The notes beneath the pieces were generated by a model. The model was not told where the DNA came from. It worked only from the letters and a program-made list of their open reading frames with translations, and searched no databases. From contig WLKR01000063.1 of assembly GCA_009701115.1 (NCBI GenBank), positions 1 through 6,563 on the forward strand: a stretch of 6,563 nt of DNA. Reading direction: 5' to 3'. Below, in pieces: positions 1 to 6,563 of this stretch. Origin of the DNA: Actinomycetota bacterium (GTDB taxonomy: Bacteria; Actinomycetota; Acidimicrobiia; Acidimicrobiales; RAAP-2). Every line of letters begins with the position of its first letter. Position 1 is the first letter of the stretch. The translations under genes and the position numbers were made by a program.

Positions 1-1
1 C

Positions 2-595
2 GCAGTGGCCGCTCGGATGGTCGGCGTAGCTCGCCACATCCAACTGGGCTATGACGATTCCGGAATGGCCGGTTGGCCGCAGAACAAAGAGTCCGACTCG
101 TTTGTGGCGACGCCCGTGGCTACGGTTGCCGCGCAGATTCTGGCCGTGATCGAAGAAGAACAGCCCGAAGTAGTGCTGACCTACGACGAGCGTGGTTTCT
201 ACGGCCACCCCGATCACATTCATGCCCACCAAGCCACTATGGCCGCCGTGGAACCGTCAACATCAGTTGAGCGCCTCTACTACCCCGTTATTCCTCAGCT
301 GGCCCGCCAGGAAGTGCGCGACCTGGCTCAGCAGGGCGGACTCTCAATGCCGGCCTGGGTGACCACCGCCAAAGGCACCCCGGACAACCTGGTGAGCACT
401 TCACTCCCGACGGCACCGTACTCAGAGCGCAAGCGGGCGGCTATTGCCGCGCACGCCTCGCAGACTGATAACGCGGAGATTGTGGCCCTGGCACCTTTAC
501 TCTTTGAGAACCTTTTTGGTCGGGAGTTCTATCAACGTGGCTGGTCACGTCGAGAGGCCCTCAATGACCAAACCGATCTCTTTGGAGGAATTTGA
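2..595 (+). CDS. PIG-L/LmbE-family zinc deacetylase, C-terminal part (N-terminus off the window)
   Basis: The reading frame is open from the window edge, so this is the C-terminal 197 residues of a longer gene. Aligned by eye with its downstream neighbour, about 72 residues are missing, including the N-terminal HPDDE metal motif. What remains carries the family's second signature, GFYGHPDHIHAH, whose histidines complete the zinc site, and the LGYDDSGM segment that matches LGYRDSGM next door. The family removes acetyl groups from N-acetylglucosamine-type substrates or cleaves related amides (PIG-L, LmbE, MshB, Mca). The C-terminal ending DLFGGI recalls the ELFAGI ending I remember for mycobacterial Mca, so a mycothiol S-conjugate amidase or MshB-like role is possible but unproven. 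It is a tandem paralogue of the next gene and probably shares its transcript. The apparent GTG and ATG near positions 5 and 17 are internal codons and not the true start. Confidence 0.88.
   Translation, partial: AVAARMVGVARHIQLGYDDSGMAGWPQNKESDSFVATPVATVAAQILAVIEEEQPEVVLTYDERGFYGHPDHIHAHQATMAAVEPSTSVERLYYPVIPQLARQEVRDLAQQGGLSMPAWVTTAKGTPDNLVSTSLPTAPYSERKRAAIAAHASQTDNAEIVALAPLLFENLFGREFYQRGWSRREALNDQTDLFGGI
584..589 (+). promoter_or_regulatory. Ribosome binding site that decides the start of the second deacetylase
   Basis: GGAGGA lies inside the last codons of the upstream gene, seven bases before a GTG at 597. It supports the GTG start over an in-frame ATG at 564, which has no such site and would overlap the upstream gene by 32 bases. 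The position implies translational coupling of the two deacetylases. Confidence 0.75.
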
Positions 596-596
596 C

Positions 597-1418
597 GTGA
601 CCGAGCGCCTGACTTTTCTCGCCGTCCACGCCCACCCCGATGATGAAGCCTCCTCCACTGGCGGACTCTTCCCACTGCTCGCCGAGCAAGGGGTTCGAAC
701 TGTCTTGGTCACGTGCACCAATGGTGAGTGCGGCGATGACCCTCACGGGAATAAGCCCGAGCACGACGATCACGATGGTGATGCGGTCGCGGCCCTGCGC
801 AAAATCGAGCTCGATCGAGCCGTTGAAATCTTGAAGATTGATCGTCTCGCCATGCTGGGCTACCGCGACTCGGGCATGGAGGGCTGGGATCACAACAACG
901 ACCCTCGGAGCTTCTGGCAGACGCCCGTCACCGATGCGGCCGCGGTTCTGCTGGAGATCCTCCGCGAGGAGCGCCCTCAGGTCATCATGACCTACAACGA
1001 CTTTGGTTTTTACGGTCACCCTGATCACATTCAGGCCCACCGCATCACCATGGAAGCCATCAAGTCGCTCGACTACGAACCGACGGTCTACTTCAACGCC
1101 ATCCCCAAGGCGGTGTTTCGCGCTTGGCGTGAGCGCATGCGCGAGGAGCAAGAGGCCAACGGTGAAGCGGCGGAGGACGAAGTCGATTTCGGCACGGCCG
1201 ATGAGTTGATCGCCGCCGCCATTGACGTTTCCGCCACCACGCCCCTGAAGTTCGATGCGTTAGTTGCGCACGCCAGTCAGATCACTGAGGACTCGTTCTG
1301 GATGAAGATGGGCAAAGAGCGCTTTACCCAGACGATGAACACCGAGTGGTTCGTTCGGGCCACGAACCCCAACAATCTTGAGGGTGTCGTTACCGACATT
1401 TTTGCCGGCTACCGCTAG
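597..1418 (+). CDS. PIG-L/LmbE-family zinc deacetylase (MshB/Mca-like)
   Basis: This is a complete 273-residue protein when started at the GTG at 597, which follows a strong ribosome binding site and puts AVHAHPDDE at residues 9-17, the usual N-terminal place. Family knowledge of MshB (zinc on His13, Asp16 and His147, with Asp15 as base) predicts that H13, D16 and H144 here hold the metal and D15 is catalytic. H141 and H144 sit in GHPDHIQAH. All expected catalytic residues are present. The middle (about residues 180-205) is an acidic insert rich in E and D, where the neighbouring paralogue has different sequence; substrate choice may differ there. The likely role is cytoplasmic deacetylation or amidase action on an N-acetylglucosaminyl compound, possibly in mycothiol metabolism. 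The exact substrate is unknown. It starts one base after the upstream stop and its own stop overlaps that of the convergent ATPase. The alternative start at 564 would add 11 residues. Confidence 0.9.
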   Translation: MTERLTFLAVHAHPDDEASSTGGLFPLLAEQGVRTVLVTCTNGECGDDPHGNKPEHDDHDGDAVAALRKIELDRAVEILKIDRLAMLGYRDSGMEGWDHNNDPRSFWQTPVTDAAAVLLEILREERPQVIMTYNDFGFYGHPDHIQAHRITMEAIKSLDYEPTVYFNAIPKAVFRAWRERMREEQEANGEAAEDEVDFGTADELIAAAIDVSATTPLKFDALVAHASQITEDSFWMKMGKERFTQTMNTEWFVRATNPNNLEGVVTDIFAGYR

Positions 1419-2548
1419 AGGTATTGGCCTCGCATGGCGGGGTGGGAGTCGTCGAAGATATTGACCTGTTCGAAACGGGCCCCCCAGATTTCGGCGAGCG
1501 TCATGCTCGTCTTGGGGTCAGGAATATTCTCGCCAAATCGCTCCTTGATCTCCGCCGCCTCGAAGCGATTGAACTTGATGTGGGCCAAACAGCGTCCGGG
1601 TCGCGAGAGGGCGGCGTCTAGCTGACTGGGTGCCGCGTTGGTGGTGAAGAGGATGATGAGGTCCTGGTGGATTCCCAAGATGCCGTCGGCCACGTTCAAG
1701 AGTCGGGCCATGCCTGGTGAGCGCGAGCCGGCACTGCCGTCGGCGACCAAGAGACTGTCACTATCTTCCACGATGACGAGGCGCGTCTTGCCATCGGGGT
1801 TACTGGCCTCCACGAGATTGTTGAGGTAGTCCGTTCGCGTGAGGAGAGCCTCGGGGTCCGAGATGATTTCGGACTGAGCCCACTTCCACTCGGTCATGAG
1901 CGCTCGCAGAGCATTCGTCTTGCCGGTGCCCGGTTCGCCGTGCCAGATGATGATCTTGCCCCCTCGGGGCTCTTCTTTCGTGAGGGCCATGAGCCGAGCC
2001 AACTGTTGGCGCGTGCCAGCGGGGTAGTTGTCATTGACTGTGTCCCACGGCTGTTCCTTCATGCGTCGGAGACGGTTGTCTTCAAGATTCCAGACCTTGT
2101 ACTCGACGTAGTTCTCTAAGACTTCGTTGTGGCGCAGGGCCGCACGAATCGCGAGGGCCACCTTGCTCGAACGGGTGGGGGTCGTGGCAAAGATTTCAAT
2201 CTCTGTTCGGGGGCCGTGCATGGCTAAGAAGCCAATCCAGTAGTCACCACGGAGTTGCAGGGTGATCCAGCGATTAGCGACCACCGTCGAACGTTCGACA
2301 ATGGCGTCGTCGGGGAGTTGGCGAGCGAGGGACTCGATGGTCCACTCGATATCGGGATCGGTAGTGAACGACATGGCTTGCTGGTGTCGATAGTCGCCGG
2401 TAATCATCTCGTGATGGACGAGGGGCTTTATGAGTGAGCTCTCGTACTCCGTGGGACGGAGAGCCAGCGCGCCGTGCGGCGTGGGGATGTCGTTGTTCTT
2501 CCACGCCTCAGCGATGAGTTCGTCGATGGATCGCAACTGGTCGGTCAC
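1415..2548 (-). CDS. AAA+ family ATPase with an unassigned N-terminal domain
   Basis: The protein has 376 residues from a GTG at 2548. The C-terminal half is a classical AAA module: Walker A GEPGTGKT at residues 204-211, Walker B LVIVED ending at E261-D262, sensor-1 asparagine N304 in LFTTN, and the LDAALSRPGR segment with arginine-finger candidates R316 and R319. This should bind and hydrolyse ATP and probably assembles as an oligomer. Residues 1 to about 170 have no motif I recognise; they contain a short run of beta-strand-like sequence (WITLQLRGDYWIGFLAMHG) and no signal peptide or membrane segment. I recall actinobacterial AAA proteins with a domain of unknown function in this position (possibly DUF5925), but cannot confirm it here. 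Bcs1-like AAA proteins also share the E-D Walker B. The gene stands alone on its strand, downstream of the ahcY terminator, so it needs its own promoter, which I could not locate. Function is unknown. Confidence 0.88.
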   Translation of the reverse strand: MTDQLRSIDELIAEAWKNNDIPTPHGALALRPTEYESSLIKPLVHHEMITGDYRHQQAMSFTTDPDIEWTIESLARQLPDDAIVERSTVVANRWITLQLRGDYWIGFLAMHGPRTEIEIFATTPTRSSKVALAIRAALRHNEVLENYVEYKVWNLEDNRLRRMKEQPWDTVNDNYPAGTRQQLARLMALTKEEPRGGKIIIWHGEPGTGKTNALRALMTEWKWAQSEIISDPEALLTRTDYLNNLVEASNPDGKTRLVIVEDSDSLLVADGSAGSRSPGMARLLNVADGILGIHQDLIILFTTNAAPSQLDAALSRPGRCLAHIKFNRFEAAEIKERFGENIPDPKTSMTLAEIWGARFEQVNIFDDSHPAMRGQYL

Positions 2549-2552
2549 GGGG

Positions 2553-2559
2553 CTCCCTT
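2553..2559 (-). promoter_or_regulatory. Ribosome binding site of the AAA+ ATPase
   Basis: On the minus strand AAGGGAG precedes the GTG at 2548 by four bases. It is the only good site near the N-terminus and decides the start. A longer reading from an ATG at 2647 would run into the terminator stem and is unlikely to be translated. Confidence 0.6.
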
Positions 2560-2645
2560 GGTTCAAAGTGGATGGCACATCCTGCCTAGCCCCTATGAGG
2601 TTTTTGTTGCCGCGCCAGAAATTCACCCCCTGACTAGGGAAAAGC

Positions 2646-2675
2646 AAAACCCCCGCCCTTCCGGGCGGGGGTTTT
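2646..2675 (-). terminator. Intrinsic terminator of ahcY
   Basis: A perfect inverted repeat lies 16 bases after the ahcY stop. Read on the minus strand it has a nine-base arm CCCCCGCCC, a GGAA loop (GNRA type), and the arm GGGCGGGGG. Four A and four T bases flank the stem and extend the pairing, and the minus-strand exit reads TTTTGCTTTT. The plus strand also ends in TTTT, so it may work in both directions and block antisense reading from the deacetylase side. It separates ahcY from the ATPase gene. Confidence 0.93.
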
Positions 2676-2691
2676 GAGAAGACGCCGTTGT

Positions 2692-4137
2692 TTAGTAACG
2701 GTAGGTGTCGGGCTTGTAGGGGCCTTCGACCGGCACACCGATGTACTCGGCCTGCTGCTTGGACAGTTCGGTGAGCTTTACGCCCAACGCGTTGAGGTGC
2801 AAGCGAGCCACCTTTTCGTCGAGGTGCTTCGGCAACACGTACACCTTGTTCTCGTAGGCCTTGGCGTTCGAGAAGAGTTCCATCTGGGCCATGACCTGGT
2901 TGGTGAATGAGGTACTCATCACGAAGCTGGGGTGACCCGTGGCGTTACCAAGGTTCAAGAGGCGACCCTCGGAAAGCACGATGACGCACTTGCCGTTGGG
3001 GAAGATCCACTTGTCAACTTGGGGCTTGATTGTTTCGCGCACGATGCCCGAAATCTTGGCCAGACCGGCCATGTCGATCTCGTTGTCGAAGTGACCGATG
3101 TTGCCAACGATGGCCTGGTGCTTCATTGTCTGCAGGTGCTCGATGGTCAAGACGTCCTTGTTTCCGGTGGCCGTGATGATGATGTCGGCGTAGGGCAGAG
3201 CCTCTTCAATCGTGGTGACCTGGAATCCGTCCATCACGGCCTGGAGGGCACAGATGGGGTCGACTTCCGTGACGATGACGCGAGCGCCCTGTCCACGAAG
3301 TGACTCGGCCGAACCCTTACCAACGTCACCGTAACCACAGACGATGGCGACCTTGCCACCAATCAAGGTGTCGGTGGCGCGGTTGATGCCGTCGATCAGC
3401 GAGTGGCGGCATCCGTACTTGTTGTCGAACTTCGACTTCGTAACGGCGTCGTTCACGTTGATGGCTGGGAAGAGCAGTGAACCGTCGCGCTCCATTTCGT
3501 AGAGACGGTGCACACCAGTGGTGGTCTCTTCGGAGACACCGATGATGTCAGCGGCCATGGCCTCGAACATCTTCTCGCCACTCGAGACAATCTTGTTGAG
3601 CAGGTTCAAGATGACGCCGTACTCTTCGGAGTCGGAGGCGTCCGGAGCGGGTACGACGCCAGCCATCTCGTATTCACGACCCTTGTGGATGAAGAGGGTG
3701 GCGTCGCCACCGTCGTCCAAGATCATGTTGGGACCGGCGTGGCCGGGCCAGCGGAGCAGCTGGTCGGTGCACCACCAGTACTCCTCCAACGTCTCACCCT
3801 TCCAGGCGAAGACGGGGGTTCCCTGAGGATTGTCGACGGTGCCGTTGGGCCCGACAACAACGGCCGCGGCCGCGTGGTCCTGGGTCGAGAAGATATTGCA
3901 GCTGACCCAACGAACGTCAGCACCGAGAGCCACGAGGGTCTCAATGAGGACGGCAGTTTGGATGGTCATGTGGAGTGAACCGGCGATGCGGGCACCCTTC
4001 AGGGGCTGGCTGGCACCGAACTCGGCGCGCATGGCCATGAGGCCCGGCATTTCGTGTTCGGCCAACTTGATTTCGGCACGGCCGTAGTCGGCGAGGGATA
4101 GGTCGGCAACTTTGAAGTCAAAGGACGCAGAGGTCAT
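2692..4137 (-). CDS. ahcY: S-adenosylhomocysteine hydrolase (adenosylhomocysteinase)
   Basis: This cytosolic NAD-dependent enzyme splits S-adenosylhomocysteine into adenosine and homocysteine, relieving product inhibition of methyltransferases and feeding the methionine cycle. The 481-residue protein is full length and tracks the mycobacterial SahH sequence as I remember it throughout. Substrate-site elements are GSLHMT (H56), DDGGDAT (residues 141-147), SEETTTG (E203, E204) and KSKFDNKYG (K234, D238). The NAD fold has GYGDVGKG at residues 268-275 with an acidic residue, E291, ending the second strand. [10 protein letters not shown] near 395-404 and the C-terminal KPDTYRY tail, which reaches the NAD site of the partner subunit, are intact; the enzyme is normally a homotetramer. 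The ATG at 4137 is preceded by AAGGAG. It lies 137 bases downstream of ychF on the same strand and ends in a strong terminator. No key residue is missing. Confidence 0.98.
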   Translation of the reverse strand: MTSASFDFKVADLSLADYGRAEIKLAEHEMPGLMAMRAEFGASQPLKGARIAGSLHMTIQTAVLIETLVALGADVRWVSCNIFSTQDHAAAAVVVGPNGTVDNPQGTPVFAWKGETLEEYWWCTDQLLRWPGHAGPNMILDDGGDATLFIHKGREYEMAGVVPAPDASDSEEYGVILNLLNKIVSSGEKMFEAMAADIIGVSEETTTGVHRLYEMERDGSLLFPAINVNDAVTKSKFDNKYGCRHSLIDGINRATDTLIGGKVAIVCGYGDVGKGSAESLRGQGARVIVTEVDPICALQAVMDGFQVTTIEEALPYADIIITATGNKDVLTIEHLQTMKHQAIVGNIGHFDNEIDMAGLAKISGIVRETIKPQVDKWIFPNGKCVIVLSEGRLLNLGNATGHPSFVMSTSFTNQVMAQMELFSNAKAYENKVYVLPKHLDEKVARLHLNALGVKLTELSKQQAEYIGVPVEGPYKPDTYRY

Positions 4138-4146
4138 CTGTACTTT

Positions 4147-4152
4147 CTCCTT
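4147..4152 (-). promoter_or_regulatory. Ribosome binding site of ahcY
   Basis: AAGGAG on the minus strand lies nine bases before the ATG at 4137 and fixes the start of ahcY. Confidence 0.8.
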
Positions 4153-4220
4153 ATAGATGGATTGGTAAATCGAAAGTGGCGCCGACCTCTGTCGTTCAAT
4201 CGCCTGGAGATACTTTAACG

Positions 4221-4256
4221 CTTGCCGGCAGTAAAGGAAACACCGACCTCGGCAAG
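4221..4256 (-). other. Stem-loop in the ychF-ahcY intergenic region
   Basis: CTTGCCG at 4221-4227 and CGGCAAG at 4250-4256 are perfect inverted repeats with a 22-base loop. The structure begins 18 bases after the ychF stop and ends 83 bases before the ahcY start. It has no T-run, so it is a poor terminator; it could be an mRNA-processing, stability or leader element. The sequence does not match what I remember of the SAH or SAM riboswitch cores. A chance repeat of this size is possible. Confidence 0.35.
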
Positions 4257-4274
4257 ATGGTGGTCAGGCTCTGA

Positions 4275-5360
4275 CTACTGACCAATCCGAAACTCAACGA
4301 CATCGCCGTCTTGCATGACATAGTCCTTGCCTTCAATACGGGCCTTGCCGACTGAACGGGCATTGACGACTGATCCTGCTTCGACCAGATCGGCAAAAGC
4401 CACGACTTCGGCCTTGATGAAGTGCTTCTGGAAGTCCGTGTGGATGACCCCGGCGGCCACGGGTGCGGTGTCGCCCTTGTGGATGGTCCAAGCCCGGGCT
4501 TCCTTCGGACCGGCCGTGAGATAGGTCTGCAGGCCCAGGGTGTCGAAGCCGACGCGAGAGAGCTGAGCGAGTCCCGACTCATCCTGCCCGAATGACGACA
4601 GCAACTCGGCCGCCTCTTCGTCGGAAAGGGTCGAGAGCTCGGCCTCGAGCTTGGCACACAGCATTATGGCGGGAGCGGGCGCGACAGAGGCGATGAGTTC
4701 GTTGCGGCGGGCTTCATTACTCAGCGTGTCTTCGTCGACGTTGAAGACGTAGATAAAGGGCTTATCGGTCAGGAGATGGAGGTCCGCGATAGCTGACCGC
4801 TCGAGCTCCTTGCCGGCCGATGAGACGACGCGGCCACTGTTGAGGATCTCGTGCGTCTTTTGGACTGCGGCGAGCCGCACCGCGGCGTCACCGGCCCCGC
4901 CACGCTTGGCGTCGCGCTCGAGGCGGGTGAGGGCCTTTTCGACGGTCTGTAAGTCGGCGAGGATGAGTTCAGTCTCAATTGTTGCAACGTCGCTGGAAGG
5001 ATCGACTCGTCCATCAACGTGGATGACGTCATCATCTTCAAAGGCGCGAACTACTTCGCAAATGGCGTCGGACTCGCGAATTGAAGCGAGAAACTGGTTG
5101 CCCAGACCTTCGCCCTCACTAGCGCCCTTAACGATGCCGGCGATATCGACGAAATTCACCACGGCGGGCAGCTGGCGTTCGGATCCGAAGATCTCGGCCA
5201 ATATGGCCAGACGGGGGTCGGGCACGGCAACCACGCCCACGTTGGGCTCGATGGTGGCGAAGGGGTAGTTGGCCGCCAGGACATCGTTCTTGGTCAACGC
5301 GTTAAAGAGCGTTGACTTGCCCACATTTGGTAATCCGACGATGCCGATTGATAGTCCCAT
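4275..5360 (-). CDS. ychF: Redox-responsive ribosome-binding ATPase YchF (Obg family)
   Basis: The 361-residue protein is the usual length for YchF/OLA1, a universally conserved P-loop NTPase that binds ribosomes and, unlike its GTPase relatives, prefers ATP. It is linked to translation and oxidative-stress responses. The G1 loop GLPNVGKST is at residues 9-17, G3 [10 protein letters not shown] at 72-81, and the G4 position reads NVDE (207-210) in place of NKxD, which is the family hallmark that explains loss of guanine specificity. A coiled-coil-forming helical insert follows about residues 125-195. The C-terminal TGS domain runs from about 278 to 359 and ends [11 protein letters not shown]. 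The ATG at 5360 puts the P-loop at the normal place. No good ribosome binding site is visible upstream, which is unusual beside its neighbours and could mean a short or absent leader. It is divergent from the ABC genes and upstream of ahcY, whose transcription it may share in part. Confidence 0.97.
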   Translation of the reverse strand: MGLSIGIVGLPNVGKSTLFNALTKNDVLAANYPFATIEPNVGVVAVPDPRLAILAEIFGSERQLPAVVNFVDIAGIVKGASEGEGLGNQFLASIRESDAICEVVRAFEDDDVIHVDGRVDPSSDVATIETELILADLQTVEKALTRLERDAKRGGAGDAAVRLAAVQKTHEILNSGRVVSSAGKELERSAIADLHLLTDKPFIYVFNVDEDTLSNEARRNELIASVAPAPAIMLCAKLEAELSTLSDEEAAELLSSFGQDESGLAQLSRVGFDTLGLQTYLTAGPKEARAWTIHKGDTAPVAAGVIHTDFQKHFIKAEVVAFADLVEAGSVVNARSVGKARIEGKDYVMQDGDVVEFRIGQ

Positions 5361-5385
5361 AGCGGAATGAGGCTAGTCAGTCTTT

Positions 5386-5403
5386 CCCTCTACATTGAGA
5401 GGG
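5386..5403. promoter_or_regulatory. Interrupted palindrome in the divergent ychF/ABC control region
   Basis: CCCTCT and AGAGGG form perfect six-base arms around the six-base centre ACATTG. The site sits 25 bases upstream of the ychF start and 14 bases before the favoured ABC ATPase start, where a repressor or activator dimer could contact both divergent promoters. I found no convincing -35/-10 pair around it. An operator role is inferred only from symmetry and position. Confidence 0.35.
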
Positions 5404-5417
5404 TGGACTTAGGCCCC

Positions 5418-6164
5418 GTGCTCACCCTCGCAAACACCGAGAAAACCTTCGGTGCGCTGGCCGCCGTCGCCCCGACCTCATTCACCATTGATCGGGGCTC
5501 CTTCGTCTCCATCGTCGGACCTTCGGGCTGTGGCAAATCGACCCTCTTCAACATGATCGCCGGACTTGAAGTGCCGAACGCCGGCACGGTCCAGCTGCAC
5601 GGGGCAGATATCTCGGGTCGGACCGGTCACGTGGGCTACATGCTCCAAAAAGATCTACTGGCCCCCTGGCGAACCGTGCTTGGCAACATCACTATGGGTG
5701 CCCACCTCACGAGGGGAGTCACGCGCGAGGACGAAGAGCGTGGCGCCTCGCTCGCCCGGCAATACGGTCTGGGTGACTTCCTCGCTCACTATCCGGACGC
5801 TCTGTCGGGCGGCATGCGCCAACGAGTGGCCCTGATGCGCACGTTGATGACCGACCACGAACTCCTGCTCTTAGATGAACCCTTCGGTGCCCTTGATGCT
5901 CAGACGCGATTTGAAATGCAACGGTGGCTCCTCGACGTGTGGCAGTCCACTCAGCGGACCGTCCTCTTTGTGACTCACGATGTGGACGAAGCGATATTTC
6001 TCTCTGACCGCATCCTGGTCATGTCGGAACGCCCGGGGCGCGTTGTGCTGGACCTGACCATTGATCTCCCTCGCCCTCGCCGTACCGCGATGTTGACTGA
6101 TGGTGCCTTTATGGGGGCCAAGCGCGAGATTCTTTCGCTGCTGCACCACGAGGCGGGGGAGTAG
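5418..6164 (+). CDS. ABC importer ATP-binding subunit (SsuB/TauB/NrtD/ThiZ type)
   Basis: This subunit powers uptake of a small solute through a membrane permease. With the GTG at 5418 as start it has 248 residues. Walker A GPSGCGKST is at 34-42, the Q-loop glutamine Q77 lies in MLQKDLLAPWR, the ABC signature LSGGMRQR begins at 129, Walker B LLLLDEP has D153 and E154, the D-loop is GALD, and the switch histidine is H187 in FVTHDVDEA. All ATPase elements are intact. The APWRTVLGN segment is typical of the class for nitrate, sulfonate, taurine or pyrimidine-precursor importers; the ATPase does not tell which. The start is uncertain: an ATG at 5367 and a GTG at 5403 are in frame, but the 5367 start lies six bases from the divergent ychF start and adds an atypical N-terminus, while 5418 begins VLTLANTEKTF as homologues do. 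The permease gene follows after two bases. Confidence 0.93.
   Translation: MLTLANTEKTFGALAAVAPTSFTIDRGSFVSIVGPSGCGKSTLFNMIAGLEVPNAGTVQLHGADISGRTGHVGYMLQKDLLAPWRTVLGNITMGAHLTRGVTREDEERGASLARQYGLGDFLAHYPDALSGGMRQRVALMRTLMTDHELLLLDEPFGALDAQTRFEMQRWLLDVWQSTQRTVLFVTHDVDEAIFLSDRILVMSERPGRVVLDLTIDLPRPRRTAMLTDGAFMGAKREILSLLHHEAGE
6155..6161 (+). promoter_or_regulatory. Ribosome binding site of the ABC permease
   Basis: GGGGGAG, inside the last codons of the ATPase gene and abutting its TAG, is five bases before the ATG at 6167. It indicates coupled translation of the two importer subunits and supports that start. Confidence 0.6.
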
Positions 6165-6166
6165 CA

Positions 6167-6563
6167 ATGCGCTTTCGCCGCAACTTACTCGGCTCCTTTC
6201 TCTCCTTCGTGGTCGTTCTTGGTGTGTGGCAGGCCATCATCAGCTTTGGTCACGTGGCTCCTTACGTGGCCCCGACGCCTCTTGACGCCTGGCGTTCGAT
6301 TGCGTCGAACTGGTCGCACCTCTGGCCGCTGACCCTGGCCACCGTGAAAGAAACCCTCTTCGGATTTGTTGCGGGCGCGACCCTCGGTATGGGTCTGGGC
6401 GTTCTCTTATCCAAGCGACGGTTCGTACAGCGAGTCATCTATCCGATTCTGATTCTCTCCCAGGCAATCCCGATCATTGCTCTCGCGCCACCACTCGTGC
6501 TCGTGCTCGGCTTCGGCCTCACCCCCAAGGTCGTGATTGTGGCCTGGATCGTTTTCTTCCCAG
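6167..6563 (+). CDS. ABC importer permease subunit, N-terminal part (cut by the window end)
   Basis: The ATG at 6167 opens a frame that runs off the window after 132 complete codons; the family is usually about 250-270 residues, so roughly half is visible. The protein begins with a basic stretch (MRFRRN), then a membrane helix at about residues 8-26, the family's APTP turn (35-38) at the start of the external segment, a second helix at about 62-81 rich in glycine, and a long hydrophobic region from 91. The segment SQAIPIIALAPPLVLVLGFGLTPKV strongly resembles SsuC/TauC/ThiX-type permeases. The cytoplasmic coupling loop that docks on the ATPase lies beyond the edge. It forms the inner-membrane channel with the upstream ATPase; a lipoprotein binding subunit is expected further on. 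Substrate cannot be told from this part. Confidence 0.92.
   Translation, partial: MRFRRNLLGSFLSFVVVLGVWQAIISFGHVAPYVAPTPLDAWRSIASNWSHLWPLTLATVKETLFGFVAGATLGMGLGVLLSKRRFVQRVIYPILILSQAIPIIALAPPLVLVLGFGLTPKVVIVAWIVFFP

Noticed and set aside
561..1151. A 196-codon open frame on the minus strand across the second deacetylase
   Set aside because: It is antisense to a gene with complete catalytic motifs, has no family resemblance, and is explained by codon bias of the real gene.
2549..2647. An upstream ATG start for the AAA+ ATPase adding 33 residues
   Set aside because: The ATG sits in the terminator flank, lacks a ribosome binding site, and the GTG at 2548 has one.
3508..3978. A 156-codon plus-strand frame inside ahcY, with others at 2674-2910 and 2932-3303
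   Set aside because: All lie opposite ahcY, which is certain from its sequence; their products are low in plausibility and have no recognisable domain.
4214..4242. A possible ahcY promoter on the minus strand (TTTCCT, 17 bases, TAAAGT)
   Set aside because: Spacing is right but only about half of the bases in each box match the consensus, so it is no better than chance in this sequence.
4138..4274. An SAH or SAM riboswitch before ahcY
   Set aside because: The metabolic context fits, but I could not find the conserved core or pseudoknot layout of these classes; only a simple stem-loop is visible.
4810..5268. A 152-codon plus-strand frame inside ychF
   Set aside because: The product is serine/threonine/arginine-rich shadow sequence opposite a well-conserved gene.
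5367..5417. The ATG at 5367 as the start of the ABC ATPase
   Set aside because: It lies six bases from the ychF start, has no visible ribosome binding site, and would add an N-terminal extension unusual for the family. It is still possible.

Overview
The window looks like an ordinary stretch of actinobacterial chromosome. GC is moderately high (roughly 58-60% by eye), GTG starts are plausible for several genes, and the adenosylhomocysteinase closely follows the long actinobacterial form. The two PIG-L deacetylases are of the MshB/Mca kind that mycothiol-making Actinobacteria carry. Streamlined intergenic spacing fits a compact-genome actinobacterium, perhaps from Acidimicrobiia or a freshwater lineage, but this placement is inference. 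There are no RNA genes, insertion sequences, CRISPR arrays or attachment sites that I can support. No stretch longer than about 150 bases lacks a gene.

Layout from left to right. (1) Bases 2-1418, plus strand: two tandem PIG-L/LmbE-type zinc deacetylases. The first is cut at its N-terminus by the window edge. The second follows one base after the stop, with a strong ribosome binding site inside the first gene. (2) Bases 1415-2548, minus strand: an AAA+ ATPase with an N-terminal domain I cannot identify. Its stop codon overlaps the stop of the second deacetylase in a CTAG tetranucleotide. (3) Bases 2646-2675: a near-ideal intrinsic terminator. (4) Bases 2692-4137, minus strand: ahcY, S-adenosylhomocysteine hydrolase. 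(5) Bases 4138-4274: a leader of 137 bases with a 7-bp stem-loop. (6) Bases 4275-5360, minus strand: ychF, a ribosome-associated Obg-family ATPase. (7) Bases 5361-5417: a short divergent control region holding an interrupted palindrome. (8) Bases 5418-6563, plus strand: the ATPase and the truncated permease of an ABC importer of the nitrate/sulfonate/taurine/pyrimidine-precursor class.

How they work together: ahcY removes the S-adenosylhomocysteine left by methyl transfer, and ychF is a housekeeping translation/stress factor. The two share a strand but have no obvious functional link. The deacetylase pair suggests metabolism of an N-acetylated sugar or a mycothiol-like thiol. The ABC genes are an operon whose binding protein is presumably outside the window. 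I see no clear novel system. The most open items are the AAA+ ATPase, the role of the deacetylase pair, and the two small intergenic structures beside ahcY and ychF.
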